64,000 nucleotides of DNA from Varanus komodoensis (GCF_004798865.1 NW_025336481.1:31966299-32030298), one strand, 5' to 3'; shown: positions 1 through 11,575, counted from the first letter of the stretch. Notes: generated by a model from the letters alone, not told the origin. Program-made: numbers and translations.

Positions 1-329
1 AACTTCTTAACAGGGGTTTATTCAACTAGCTTGGAAAGCCATCATTATGGTCATAAACAAAAAATGGAATCTGTTATTCCTGGACCAATCATCCCCACCC
101 TCTGAGGCCCTCCAGATGCATTCTACTCCAACCTCTAACATCTTCAGCAAGCATATCCAATAACTGCGCTGGCAGGGGACGATGGCACTTGAAGACATTT
201 TTTCCCCTTCTATCATAATACTAGAATACAATGGGTTCATCCTATGAAACTGATTGATGGGAGATTTTAGACAGATAAAAGGAAAAAAGGTCTACATTCA
301 GCACATAGTCAAGCAATGGAATTCAGCTC
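1..329. other. no gene recognised
   Basis: AT-rich sequence with only short chance frames. No repeat family or RNA gene is recognised here. Confidence 0.5.
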
Positions 330-585
330 CATGAGTTGTAATGATGGCCAACAATTTGAAAAGCTTTAAAAGGGGATTATGGAGATTGAAACTATCAGTG
401 GGAACTAGTCCTGATGGTTCGTTGCTACTTCCATTATCATAAGCAATATGTACCTCCATATACCAGTTGCTGAGAAACAGAAGCAGGACGGTGCTTTCGT
501 GGTCATGGCATCTCGATGGTCACTGTGTGTATAATGTTGGATAGACAGAATCCTTGGTCTGACTCAGCAGGACTTTTCTGTTCTT
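330..585 (+). mobile_element. CR1-like LINE, 3' end fragment
   Basis: The order of motifs matches the 3' region common to sauropsid CR1 copies: a 'gctttaaaaggggatta' block, a 'tgatggttcgttgctacttcc' type block, 'accagttgctgag', and finally a 'ttggtctgactcagcaggac' block. The same series appears in the copy near 14.9 kb. The fragment is truncated at its 5' side, has no reverse-transcriptase frame left and is clearly diverged. Orientation is sense on the + strand. The family name comes from memory of the consensus; the boundaries are approximate. Confidence 0.7.
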
Positions 586-1104
586 ACACCCAGAGGACAT
601 GAGGATGGGGAAGGCTGCCTGGTCCACAGATGCCCATGCAGAAAAATCAATTTGGGTCAAACACAAATAGCTGGCAAATTTCATGTGTTCTTCTGAGGAT
701 TCAGATCCAATCAGAAGAGATTTTGTCACCCTGCTGAAATTATTTATTACTGGAGACCTAGTGCAATCAATATATGAAACCCATTCCAACCCCTATTCCC
801 TGTTTGAGCTCCCTCGCTCCCTCCCACAAGCCCCGCTCCCTGTCCTGTTTCTATAAACTTCTTGTTCAGTTTTCTCCTCATTCTTGCAATTCCATGTATC
901 CTTGCCCTCTTTTTTAAAAAGGTCCTACTTTTCAGCCCAATGTCCACTCTCTGCTCTGCTGTCTTTTTTGCCACCACATTTCATTTCATTTATTTCCCCA
1001 CTTGCTTCCCAATATACAGTTCAATGGAATAAGTAATATCAAAGATTCACCAGATGGATTGGATTCATACAGTGGGTAGTCAGTCTGTGGTATATAAATT
1101 TTAG

Positions 1105-1165
1105 AGGGACTTGTTTTTGTTTATCTATTATATTTATATCCCACCTTTTTTCCTTTCAAGAAACT
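1105..1165 (-). repeat. L2-like LINE or SINE 3' tail, fragment
   Basis: A 'ttatctattatatttatatcccacc' type segment (given here only as a pattern) is the reverse complement of the tail shared by squamate L2 elements and their dependent SINEs. Only about 60 bases survive, so the parent family cannot be told. Confidence 0.4.
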
Positions 1166-1590
1166 CAGCTGTGACAACAGCAATCCAAAATGGCAGCCTG
1201 GCTTTGCAAGGTTTGCTGCTTTGGAATGCCAGGGGTGATGTCTGTTAAACTTACAAAACCCTGGTAAACATATGCAAGCTCAGAAAATCACCACTTTGCA
1301 AGTTTTACGTCATGAGGCTGGATGCTGACAAAAGTCTTGCTCTTGTACTGAATGACTGGAGAACACAGGTGGAGCAAAGGGAACAGAGGATTGTCTTGCC
1401 AAATCCCTCGGTCAATGTGTAATTGATTGCCAGACTTATTTATACCTGTGCTACAGCACTTTCTGAGTATAATTTGATTTGCTAACAGTCAAACAATGTT
1501 ACATTTTCCTGTGAGTGTCTTAAGCAGGACAGATCAGACACTGAGCTGATAATAGGTGTTACGATAAGGTAGGTCAGCACAATTTATGAT

Positions 1591-1701
1591 CCACCAAGCT
1601 AAACAGGATGATGATTTTCAGTGCTTGACAGGGTTGGCTATCCCTGTCAAGCTATACCTGGCCAATTATAATTCTCAGCAAATGGGTGGTGTTTAGCTTG
1701 G
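1591..1701. repeat. nested inverted repeats (palindromic element?)
   Basis: An outer 11-bp perfect pair (ccaagctaaac at 1594-1604, gtttagcttgg at 1691-1701) encloses an inner 11-bp perfect pair (gcttgacaggg at 1623-1633, ccctgtcaagc at 1642-1652). Two nested perfect arms in 108 bases suggest a short palindromic transposon rather than chance. No target duplication was found. Confidence 0.5.
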
Positions 1702-3062
1702 CTGTGTAGAACTGCCAGGGCTGACATCAGCTGGGGTGGGGGCCCTGTAATGGCTGAAGGCCCACTCTCCAGAAGAGGCCCAGTGAGAGCAGCCCCCTGG
1801 AGTTGCTCCTGCTCTTTACCAAAGAAGTTGCTTGTTCACCTACTGCTTGCTCTGGCCAACAAGGTGGCGGGGGGGGGGGGGCGAGGAGCAGCAGCAGCAG
1901 ATGCTACAGCCTACTTGCTCACTGGCTCTTTGCCTGTCAAGCCAGCAGATGACCACAGTGAGAAAAAGGATGAGGAGCAAAATGAAAAACAGGATGAGGA
2001 AGCCATTTGTTAGCTGCTGAAAGATGGTAGTGAGAAGGTAGACCAGTTGAGGCAGGATCTCATTGAAAGTCTCCTGTCCAGGGGCCCTCTAAATTCTGGA
2101 GCCGGGAATAAAAGCTGTGACTTTAGCTGTGGATCACTACAGAAACATAAACTTTAATAGGGATGCTGGAGAAGGCTTGGATCCTTGAGAACAGGTCTGT
2201 GCCGAACAGGGGTAGGCTAGACTTGAACCTGTGAGCATGTCACAGCCACCTCCCTAATTTCCTTATTCTGTGCAGGGGAGGAAAGACCCATAATAGGCAA
2301 TTTGGAAGCCTCCACAGAGCTTCATTCCTCACTGGAGATGAGACTAGGATTATTACTCCCATAATCCTCAGTGGGAAATTTACTCTGGTGCATCATTTCC
2401 TCCCTGTGCAGAAATAATCCAATTAGCTTCTGTCAGGGATTACAGGACTGATGGTCCAAGTCCCATCCCTGGCAGGGAATCAAGCCCAGGCTCAGGAGCA
2501 CCAGCTAGCATTGCCTTCCCTTGGCACTAAAGATAAGAGTTTTGAATGCTGGTGAGCCTTTTTATAAGCACTCAGACCAAATGTTTGCAAATGTTCAGTC
2601 CTTTGAGCATAAACTGTGGGTTGCTCATGCACCTCTTGTCTTGTTTTCTTTCTGCGCTATCAAGTGCATTTTAAATCTGCAGAACTTGTTTGCCCAGTAA
2701 CAGTAATGAGTCAAGGGGGACTGGAAATCATGCAGGCACCACGAACAGTGATTCTACCCTCCGCCTGCTGGGGAAAAAAAACCTTGGTGCTGCAGTTTTT
2801 TTTTTTTTTAACTACTGTAAACAAACAGGGTTTTTTTGGCAGAAACTCCAGTCTGCTGTGGGCAAAATGAACCAAAATCCCTTGACAGAAACATCTTTGA
2901 ATTTAACCAGAGCTCCCTAGTGTTTATAAAGGTGGCTAAAAGAACTGCAAGCAAAAGAAACAGGTGGCTGCCACTGCAATACCCTGAAGTTAGTAGTTTG
3001 AAGGCTATTGCCTGAATTCCAGAAACATTCACTACCATAGGTCTCATCTATCTAGCATTATA

Positions 3063-3089
3063 ACACACACACACACACACACACACACA
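3063..3089. repeat. (AC)n microsatellite
   Basis: About 13 uninterrupted AC dinucleotides; likely length-polymorphic. Confidence 0.95.
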
Positions 3090-3514
3090 TGGTTGAGATC
3101 TCTGGGAGGACCTTCACTATTCAGCGGCAAGTGTGATAACATCTAAGCAGTGTTTAGGCCTAGGATCCAGGCTGTTCATTTGATTCCTTGCCATCTAAAT
3201 CATCCAGCTACCCCCATGTGTATTATTAAAAGCACTGATGCTCCCATTGGTCTATCTTGAATTCCCAGATGACAGTACATAATCCAGTACAGGTGTAAGT
3301 TACTGCTGCTTGACACAAGCTACTGATGAAAATCAAGGGTCAAAACATACTCAGAAGTTGCACGGATAAATTTTATTACTGGATAATGCTGTTTCATAGT
3401 AGGTTTCAGCAGATGTGCTTTTAACAATGCATGAATCCTTCTTAGAAATCTGCCAAATATCTTACTGTTCCTGTGTGTGCCTCTACCAGCAGTTTCTTCT
3501 ACAAACATCAAGCA

Positions 3515-3622
3515 CAGCCTTCCCCAACTACAACTCCTAATATTTCTGAGCATTGCCCATGCTAGTTGGGGCTAATGGGAGCCAAAGTCCAAAAAATCTG
3601 GAAACCATGTGGAGGAAGGCTG
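3515..3622. mobile_element. hAT-like palindromic MITE (CAGCCTTCCCC family)
   Basis: It begins cagccttccccaac and ends ggaggaaggctg. The interior carries the paired 'actacaactcct' and 'aatgggagccaaagtcc' blocks typical of a very common reptile palindromic MITE. About 108 bases, both terminal inverted repeats visible, non-coding. No convincing 8-bp target duplication is visible. Related copies lie at 31125-31258, 33100-33223, 38778-38854 (one half) and 61792-61850 (one half). Confidence 0.65.
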
Positions 3623-4493
3623 ATTTCTTGGTGGCAATGCTATTTCTAGGACCTGGGAAATTTTACCTGCTCAACTGTCAACAGCTGGGGAGAAGAGCAG
3701 GCCATTTTGGTGCCATGCAATTTAATTGCATCTGTTAAATGTGTCAGTAGAAGAGTAAAAGAAAGTAAAATGCTGTTGTATTGTGTTGTCCTAGCTCTGC
3801 GTTGTATCTTTCTCCCTCCACTTTTTAATGGGTTACAAACTGCTGTAAATTAGTTCCTTTTCAGTGTTTGTCATTTGCTGCAGAGAAGTATCTGGCCTAA
3901 TTTTGCTAGTCTCCACTGACTACATTCACAATTTTGCAATAAGGACCCAGAGCTCACATGTGAAACATTTTGTAAGATGTTGGTGCCAAAACTAATACTG
4001 GATCATGGGGAGAGCAATGCTTTCCACTGGACTTTCCTATTGCTCGTTCAAGACTTTGCCTCCACCTCCTTCAAACAGAAAAATCGAAGCAACTTACTGA
4101 TTTCTCTGCCTCTTTTTTCTCTTCTCACACCTTCCGCAACCTTTCCTCTGCACTAATTATCACAGACTGTATAGCAGGAGTGCCAATTTTATTTATATAA
4201 TCAGGAGAGCTTGTTTGATTGTGACAATGTGACTTTTCTTCAGGCTTTTGGCTTGGGAACAAAATCGTCATTGGCAGCAGTTGTAGCTCTTCCTCTGAGG
4301 GAAGGCACAAGTAAACCAGCCACAAACATCTCTGTACTTTGTGTGCACTCTTAAAAAACACTTTTACTGTAAAATGAGTTCTAATCATTGAGGCTGTTGA
4401 AAAATTCAAGCCTTGTAAATGAAACATCAATAGAATGTCAGCATCTTTAAAGCTACCTCCTTGCCTCTTCCTTCAGGAGAGCTATCACTTAGG

Positions 4494-4594
4494 GTACAAT
4501 CCTAAGCATGCTCAGGGTGAAAGGAGACATTATCTGTCTAAAAAGGAGTTGTAGCCCTCCCACCTTTTGCCTAAGCATGTCTAGGATTGTATCC
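4494..4594. mobile_element. short MITE with 'caatcctaagcatg' ends
   Basis: The left end reads acaatcctaagcatgctcag. The right end is its approximate inverse, ending in ctaggattgtatcc. About 100 bases, no coding capacity. It belongs to a palindromic family with copies near 11691, 46641 and 54083. The superfamily is uncertain. Confidence 0.55.
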
Positions 4595-5575
4595 TTCATT
4601 TACTTTTCCCCTTCAAGTACCCTGTACATTTATCTCAGATGAAATGTATTTTTGCTTTTTAAATACCGCTGTTTTTAATTGTTCCTAGTTGTTCACATTT
4701 TTGAAGTGGCTTTGTGATTGACCCAAAGTCAGCCAAACTACGCTGTGGGACAAGTCACACCAGGTGAGAAGGCTTTATGTGATCATAAATGTTAGTAGGT
4801 ACATGTCCACAGTGGACTCACTGTTAAAGTATCCATGTCTGCCTTCACCTAACAGCATCCATCTTGGTTTTGAGGCACATGAAATGATAACAGTAAGCAA
4901 CATTTTCTGTGCATGTGTTCTATATCACAGGTATCTTCTGGATCTGCCTTCCCTAACATGGTGTTTATGCCAGCTGAGAATGGTGAAATTTCAGTAGGAT
5001 GCAGCTGGGGGAGGCCAAACTGGAGGAAGGTTGATCTGGATTTAAATGGCTTGAGTGTTGCTGTTACATATTCTGGATTTGCATCTTGCCTTTTCTAACC
5101 TTGTGAATGGATCTGTGTGACAGCTGGGAAAGAAAAGTTATTATCTAAAGTGGCACAACAGATACCCTCTTCATGAATTAGCCACACAAACAGGAAAACT
5201 CTGAGCAGTGCATGTAGGGTCCCCAAAGTCACATCACTCCTTTTGTCCCTAGCATCCAGGCATTGAGCATAACCACCGAAGAGGGCACAGTGCAATCAGG
5301 CTGCCCATAAGCTTCCAGATTTGGAGGATTTGAAGTTTCCTATGCATGGAGGGAAAAATGCAGAGGTGAAGATCGCTGCTGTGCAGCTGTGATGCAGATC
5401 ACTTAAGCAGCAATTTCAGCCTTGGAGTGGGCAGGAATGAGTGTTGGTGCCCCAGGATGCTTCATATGCTGCCAGTCTGCTGTCCTTCCCTGCCTGCAGC
5501 CAAAAGTCCTTCTCTGAGGTTACTCTTACAACCTCAGAGCTGAAGCTTGTGGGACTTTGGGGAGACAACCTGTGT

Positions 5576-5608
5576 GGGTGGGTGGGTGGGTGGGGTGGGG
5601 TGGGGTGG
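5576..5608 (+). repeat. G-rich run, G-quadruplex motif
   Basis: Runs of three to four G separated by single T (ggg t ggg t ggg ... gggg t gggg). This easily satisfies the usual four-tract short-loop quadruplex pattern on the + strand. No promoter or exon is recognised next to it, so a regulatory role is not claimed. Confidence 0.8.
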
Positions 5609-7062
5609 AGCATGTGCCCAGTCTGAAGTCCTAGCACCAGCTTCAGAGCAAGGTTAGAGCTGAGACTCCAGAAAGTCCTGTGGCCATACAGACTCTTTCA
5701 AGGTCCCATGGGAATATTTTGCTCATCAGGCAACTTAACAGCAAGTGAAAAACACAATTTACTGAGACAACTGACACCTATTTCTACCCAACAAGGAAGG
5801 TTTTAATTGTCTAGTGGACATCCAATAAAAAGGTGATCTTTCTCCCTTTTATTTGTACCATTTACTAATGCCAACAAGGTACACAGAAAATAAGGTTGGC
5901 TCCCATTTGATGCTCCCTCTGTTGTTTTAATCACTTTCAACATCTTACAAAATCTAATCAGGTACTCACCTTCAAGTTAAACTATGCATTGCACAATGCT
6001 GTTTTTCTTTAAATTATATTTTTGAGCAATGTACTCCATTTAAACACCCCCAATGTATTGTGCTTTTAAAAACCCTAGCAATGCTGGAGGCTTTTTTGTG
6101 TCCATTAGCTGGTGTACAATGGCAAGCATGCAGCTAGAAAAGAAAGGTTTTGACCCTAATAAGATCATACTTTAGCCTTTTAAAACCTCTAATGTACTGG
6201 AAGTCTGCTTCCCATTTTCACCAGAGAACAAGAACTCCTTTTACCAAAGTATCCCTAACATCAGTAATCACAGCCAAAACCTTTTGAATGCTAGGCTGAT
6301 GAAACTAAACCAAGACAAGGAACACTCAAGGAGTTGATCTTTCAGGTTATGCTCAGAAATCAAAGAAAAGGAAGGTTCTGCAGTAGATCTGTAACGTTTT
6401 AATTAAGGCCTTTGGTCTGAGATGCTGAAATGGGCACATCTTGTGCCACTCCCAAGTTCCATCAACTGAAACCAGATGCAAAACTGTGATGCAGGCAGGA
6501 AGGCATATGTTACGGATTAAGGAACAGGGTGCCTGCGATCAAATGCTCACCCCTGGAATTTATGATCAGTACCAAAACCAAGTTTGCAAGTCCTTCCACA
6601 GAAAAGTCTAGTTCCAGTTTTCCATCGAAAGTTCTTTTTCAGCAATCTATACTGGGCTGGAGGCATATCTGAATCATTATCAGGTAGCTTCACATGTTTC
6701 TTGTGTGGAGGAGGGAGATAAGAACTAGGGTTGTTGGAGTTCTGGAAACCCTCTGCACTTCCCTTCAAAGCTCTGATTAGCCCACCTCCAGTGCGAATTT
6801 CTCTGCACATTTTCAAAAAGGCAATTTCCCCCACCCCACATTGACTAAAGCATGAAAACACAGCTTTCTTTTGGGGAGGGGGGAATGGTTCAAAGTGGTT
6901 TTTAAAAAATGCATTTTAGAACAAGGCTATAAGTTAGGTAATGTGCAAACTTGTTTCCAAAAGCCACGCTCCCTATACAGGTTGAAGATTTAAACAGGGT
7001 AGATTTACAAATTGAACCAAAACTGTTGTGTATCCCTACTGTGGAATCACTCAGATGGGAAT

Positions 7063-7099
7063 ATGTATGTATGTATGCATGCATGCATGTATGTACGTG
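7063..7099. repeat. (ATGT)n/(ATGC)n microsatellite
   Basis: Imperfect tetranucleotide array mixing atgt and atgc units, about nine repeats. Confidence 0.9.
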
Positions 7100-8469
7100 T
7101 TTTTGAAAATGAACAGAACCACATTTTTATTTTGTAATTATAAAGTACAAACTATCATAATATATTACAACACTAGTATATAGTGTGCTGATGGAAAAAC
7201 CCATTGTAGACTGGATTGAAAGGCTTTTGTTCCAAAGGCTCCTTGGGTTCTATCCAAAGGTTTATGTGAGTAATTACACTTTCCTTGATGTCTTCCTTTA
7301 TCCTGTGCTTTGTAAACAAACGAGAATACATAAAAGAAATAAGTCCCCGTTCTTTAACATATCCTCCTATTTTTTTCAGCTGTGACAAAGGTAAAATATA
7401 TGCTGGCTTTCTACTGAATGCCACTTTCCAAGTTACAATTCTTAAAAGAGTACTATTGCAGGTCATTAAAGGGACTAAAATGGTAACATGGCAAGGTTTC
7501 ATAGTCTAAACCTGCTGTTACTAAAGAGGCAGCCCAAGGAAGCTGCAAAGAATTACAAAGAAGCAGCAAAAGCAGTAACATTCTAGATAGATAACAGTTC
7601 AAAGCGTAGTTCTTCAGAATGAAATATTGCTTCTCCACTGATCAAACTAATGAAACTTGAATGTATTAAAGTTGATTCAGAGCTTTCAGGCCTAGCTAAA
7701 TGTGCCTAACCCCCCCCCCCAAAAAAAAAGATGGCAAGAAACCAGGAGGAGCTTAGCATAGGGTGGTGATGCTTCTCTTTTACAGGAGACAGTCCTCTGT
7801 TTGAATCATCCTTTATTTGGAGGGGCAGATTGTAAAATAACAAACCATTAGAAGGAGGAGGTGGACCTTGATGCTGTCCATCAATGGCACCTGAACAACA
7901 AACTGAGCAGGTACACAAGTTACCTGGCCACAAGCTTCCATGCTACGGGGAGATGTGCTCTATTTCTATTTGAATTATAGTGATCATTTCTAATTTTTCA
8001 CCTATACATATAAATAAGCAAATGCAAATTTTAGGAAAATCAGTGCACTATTTTGCCTTCAGTAATTCACAAATGGCCACCCAACCCCTCATGCTCAGCA
8101 AACCCCTTCCACAATACAAGGACAACTATTTGTGCAAAGTAGGGGAGTGCACAGGTTGTCTCCTTTTTTCCATGAAAATTTCCACTGTGTTTCTTCATGC
8201 TCTTGGATATCCATTTGAAGTTACCTTGCTTTCCTGTATCACTTCTGTGCTGGCATGGGTGACTGAGGATTTTCCCTGAAAAAGCAGTGGCACACACTGA
8301 TGTATTTGATAGTGGCAGAGTAGCAGATCTCGATACAGTACACGGTTCAACATGGGCAGAATATTTCTGGTTGTGCCACCATTTTGATGCACAAATGTGT
8401 GTAATTTGAGATGAAGAGAAGAGCCAAGTTGTACCTGTATGCTCAGCCATACAGACTGGTTTGGAAAGT
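7100..8469. other. no gene recognised
   Basis: AT-rich sequence with overlapping chance frames on both strands at 7173-7509 and 7980-8450. None has recognisable domains. A C run followed by an A run lies near 7710-7730. Confidence 0.45.
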
Positions 8470-8690
8470 GTTCAAGTTCTTTTATTTTGCTTGCAAATTA
8501 TTTATTCATTCATTTAAAGCATTTATATCCCCTTCTTATGCTGGAAACCTCCCCAAGCAGCTTACAACAAATAAAACAACACAGTTCCTGCCTGCAGGCT
8601 TTCAATGTAAAAGATACTACATAAAAGGGGAAAATGACAAGGCTGGAATAGGAAACAAGCACATTTAGGCATCCAATTCCTAAAGTTAAA
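8470..8690 (-). mobile_element. LINE 3' UTR fragment (L2/CR1-like)
   Basis: Read on the minus strand, this ends in a 'tataaatgctttaaatgaatgaataa' type tail. Upstream on that strand are blocks shared with 16295-16440, including the 'gttcctgcctgcaggctttcaat' region as read on +. A non-coding 3' UTR remnant; family assignment is by overall pattern only. Confidence 0.5.
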
Positions 8691-8747
8691 TAGCAGTTCA
8701 TATAATGACCAGCTGGAATAGAAACAGTTCAAGAAGGAGCTTTAGAG

Positions 8748-9166
8748 TAGGGTTCGAATGAACCCTTTCGGACTCCATCCATCTAGAATCCATGAACTTC
8801 CTCTTGTGCTCGGCCTGGTCCTGCAAAGCAAGACAAGCAAAAAGAAGACCATGAACGCTCATGGACCTTCAGCTGTTCAACCAGCAACCTTCCTCATCAG
8901 GTGCAACTGACCAAAAAGTGGCTGCAGAATTCAGAAGCAGGATTCTCCGAGTGGGCGTGCCAGGTGTCATTTCTGGTAAATAATCTTCTGTGTGCTGTGC
9001 AGCCGACAACAGCAGCAGCAGGCATGGAAGAGGAGTGCTCCTTGCGCAGTGGATGGGGCTTGATTCCTGGCAAGCACCTGGTGAATACTGGGAACACTTG
9101 CAAGGAAGCCAAGCCCAGGGAATCGAACGGATTCCTGCTTCCAAATGGATTTCTTACATAGCCCTA
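8748..9166. mobile_element. hAT-like non-autonomous DNA transposon with 8-bp TSD
   Basis: The element starts taggg (8748) and ends ccta (9166). It is flanked by a perfect 8-bp direct duplication, ctttagag, at 8740-8747 and 9167-9174. An 8-bp duplication and short inverted ends are the hallmark of the hAT superfamily. The 419-base interior is more CpG-rich than its surroundings and has no transposase frame. The 60-90 codon frames inside it (8869-9172, both strands) are by-products. The perfect duplication suggests a fairly recent insertion. Confidence 0.75.
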
Positions 9167-9174
9167 CTTTAGAG

Positions 9175-9839
9175 CTACTGGGGTGGCCCCGCTTCGTATC
9201 TCCCCCTGCTACAGCTTGAGGGAAGCACTGCTGCCTGGTAATAAGCTCAGCCTAATCCAACTCCAATCATGAGCAGGTTCATTTGACTAGCTGCAGATGC
9301 GAATGCACATTTGAAATAAATGGGCATCAAAATTTCATTTCTGTGTGAGTAGCACAGTGCTGACAGATCTCCAATATGCATTTTGATGCTCACTTGTTTT
9401 CTTCTACCCACCCACTTCTCTGCCTAGACTACCCATGTGCTTCTCAGATAAAATTGGATACAATTTGGCATGGGTACTGTCACCAGCATAACAATGATAT
9501 CTATGTCAGAAATTTAACTTGGCGGTTTATTGTGGCATTCTGATAACTGACGCATCCAATGCAGTGAACAGCCATAAAAAGCAGTGAACAAGTCAAATTA
9601 ACAAGACTCTTCTATGGAATTTGACATACCTGAAGTCCGTATCAAGTATTACACCCATAATAAGATACTTGACTTGGAAGCTAGAATTAGTATTTTCCCA
9701 TTTAAATGCTGTAAATACGTTGCTTATCTGTTTTCACAAAACAAGTTCTCAAATAACTTTTTTTTTAAAGTTCACTGATCCAATTAGAATTGGTAATCCA
9801 GTTCCCAAATTGACACAGGTACTCTGGGCCAGATAGGTT
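9175..9839. other. no gene recognised
   Basis: AT-rich spacer between two DNA transposons. The frame at 9621-9836 has no recognisable features. Confidence 0.45.
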
Positions 9840-10371
9840 GGCCCTACCTTTAGAGTGAGACAGTTGCCTCAGGTGGAGACAGGAAGCTGCCATAAGATGT
9901 TCAAGGACTGAGCTATGTATGCCACAGTTGGCTAGCTTACTGTCCTTAGGTGTGGTGCTGGTCACTGTCCTATTAAAAATATTGAAGACTGCACTGCTGG
10001 TATCTTTGGCTTCCTTAAATGGAATGGGGAGAGGTGCTATCTTGTCCTTTACTTCAATGCAGCAAAATATTGTAGTCCAGCCCAAAATATTTTGCTGCCT
10101 GGGTGAAAGGGCAAGATGGTGTCTTCCTCCCCAGTCCATGTCATAAGCTATTTCACTCTGGTGCATATTATCCTCTACCACACCTGAGGCAGCAGGTTAA
10201 TTTGGTGGGGTGGGCAGGCAGGCAGGGTAAGTTGTGTGGAGCACAACTTCTGTCCTCCAAAAGAGGGAAACAGCCAGAGGGTCCATGAGAAACATCTGCA
10301 AGGGCACCCACTACCTGCTACCCAACATCTGCTTCCCAGGCAGTTGTCTCACTCTGCCTCATGGCAGAGCC
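9840..10371. mobile_element. hAT-like non-autonomous DNA transposon
   Basis: The left end (gccctacctttagagtgag, then acagttgcctcaggtgg) is mirrored by the right end (aggcagttgtctcactctgc, then ctcatggcagagcc). The resulting terminal inverted repeats are about 35 bases long. The 'agtgag(g/a)cagttgcctcag' type terminus is a familiar reptile DNA-transposon pattern. The interior is non-coding; the 138-codon minus frame at 9765-10181 crosses the left end and is taken as chance. No clear 8-bp target duplication was found, so the superfamily is tentative. Confidence 0.55.
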
Positions 10372-10943
10372 AGCCTGGCAGACAGCACTGATGAAGCCAG
10401 ATAGCTTTGGGAGTGGCAGTGGTCAGCTGCCATGGCAGGCACAAATTTGGAATGCTCCGGCAGCCAGGAGAGTCAGGGAGAAAGCAGATATGTGTTGCAG
10501 AACCTGTTAACTCTCCATTATTAAGCCATCCTGATCTGCCAAATTTTGCTTCCAGCCTATTCTGCTTTAATTGCACCTCCAACTACTGAACACCGCAAGG
10601 CCCTCTTTTTTTCTGTGAGGCTGCACAACCAAGAGGATAGCCTCTCATTACCTGCCATGGTTGAGGCTTGCTCACCCTCATTCACCATAATTCCCATTCC
10701 AGTTGCACACCGACCTATAATCTATGGGATATTTTGGACTGCGTCCTGTCATCTACTGGATAGTTCCATTCCATGCAAATTATGCCCTCTGGCATCTAGC
10801 AGTGACTCAGAATCATGACTCTACTCAGGTGCCCACTGATCCATTTTTTACTGATTAAAATATGTCCCACCTTTTGATCTAGGTACCAACAAACCTGAAG
10901 TAATTCAAAATACATTAAAAACATGGCGATGCAGTCTCATGTA

Positions 10944-11346
10944 TAGGCAATCCCCGAGTTATGAATACCTGAAGTACAAACAAGTACTTACAAATGAACT
11001 GCCCTAAAGCCTATTAATTACTGCAGAAAATAGTCATTATCATAGAGAAAGAGGAAGCTAAAGGGGACAGAGGGAGGCCTCCAAAGCATGCTTTCCTGCC
11101 CTCCCAATCCAGAGAAATCTGTATGGCATTGCCTTGATGCAATGGGGAGGTGCTGGTGAGTTTGGGTGGCAGGGGGCTGCTAGAGATATTTCAAGTTGTT
11201 TCCATTTTCACAAGTGTCCTGCACCCCAAAGCCCTACATATTTGGAGATCCAACTATACACGATCTGACTTACATACAAATTAGACTTAAAGACAAATTT
11301 CCATTTGCTCGGAAACAGAACTCGTTCGTAACCTGCGGACTGCCTG
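10944..11346. mobile_element. Tc1/mariner (pogo/Tigger-like) non-autonomous transposon
   Basis: Left terminus taggcaatccccgagttatg; right terminus, as reverse complement, caggcagtccgcaggttacg. Both are followed by 'aac/aat...' blocks, as in Tigger-type ends. The element is flanked by TA on each side (10942-10943 and 11347-11348), the target duplication of Tc1/mariner elements. 403 bases without a transposase. A partial copy of the same family lies at 48833. Confidence 0.7.
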
Positions 11347-11510
11347 TACTAGAAAGAGCAACTTTCATAGTTCTCAGAGTTCATCTATCTTCTATTCAGA
11401 TTGTGCTTCTGTTACAGGTTGCAGCATATACCCAGTTCTGGAAACAAAATAATCTATATCTGGACACTATGTAATATACTGCTTAATTAAGGCATTGCCT
11501 GGTATAATAA

Positions 11511-11575
11511 GTGTTATTTATTTATTTAAAGTATTTATATGCCATCCTGTCGCGAAAGCCTCAGGAATTTTATGT
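11511..11575 (-). repeat. L2-like LINE 3' tail fragment
   Basis: The tattta repeats followed by 'aaagtatttatatgcc' and 'cgaaagcctca' match the 3' terminus of the better preserved L2 at 12885-13295, in the same minus orientation. Confidence 0.55.

Larger units (their letters stand above)
586..3062. other. no gene; scattered repeat scraps
   Basis: No host exon is recognised. The stretch holds a short minus-strand LINE/SINE tail (about 1105-1165), a nested palindrome (1591-1701), a 12-base G run near 1869 and A/T homopolymers near 2770-2840. A loose inverted pair built on 'tgcaggggaggaaa' and 'tttcctccctgtgca' lies at about 2271 and 2397. The frames at 1750-2013 and 2616-2870 show no recognisable domain. 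Confidence 0.45.
3623..7062. other. no gene recognised
   Basis: AT-rich sequence containing one short MITE (4494-4594) and a G-quadruplex-forming run (5576-5608). The minus-strand frame at 6547-6861 has no recognisable domain, start context or splice evidence and is taken as chance. Confidence 0.45.

Noticed and set aside
9765-10181. 138-codon minus frame
   Set aside because: It crosses the left end of a non-autonomous DNA transposon and resembles no transposase.
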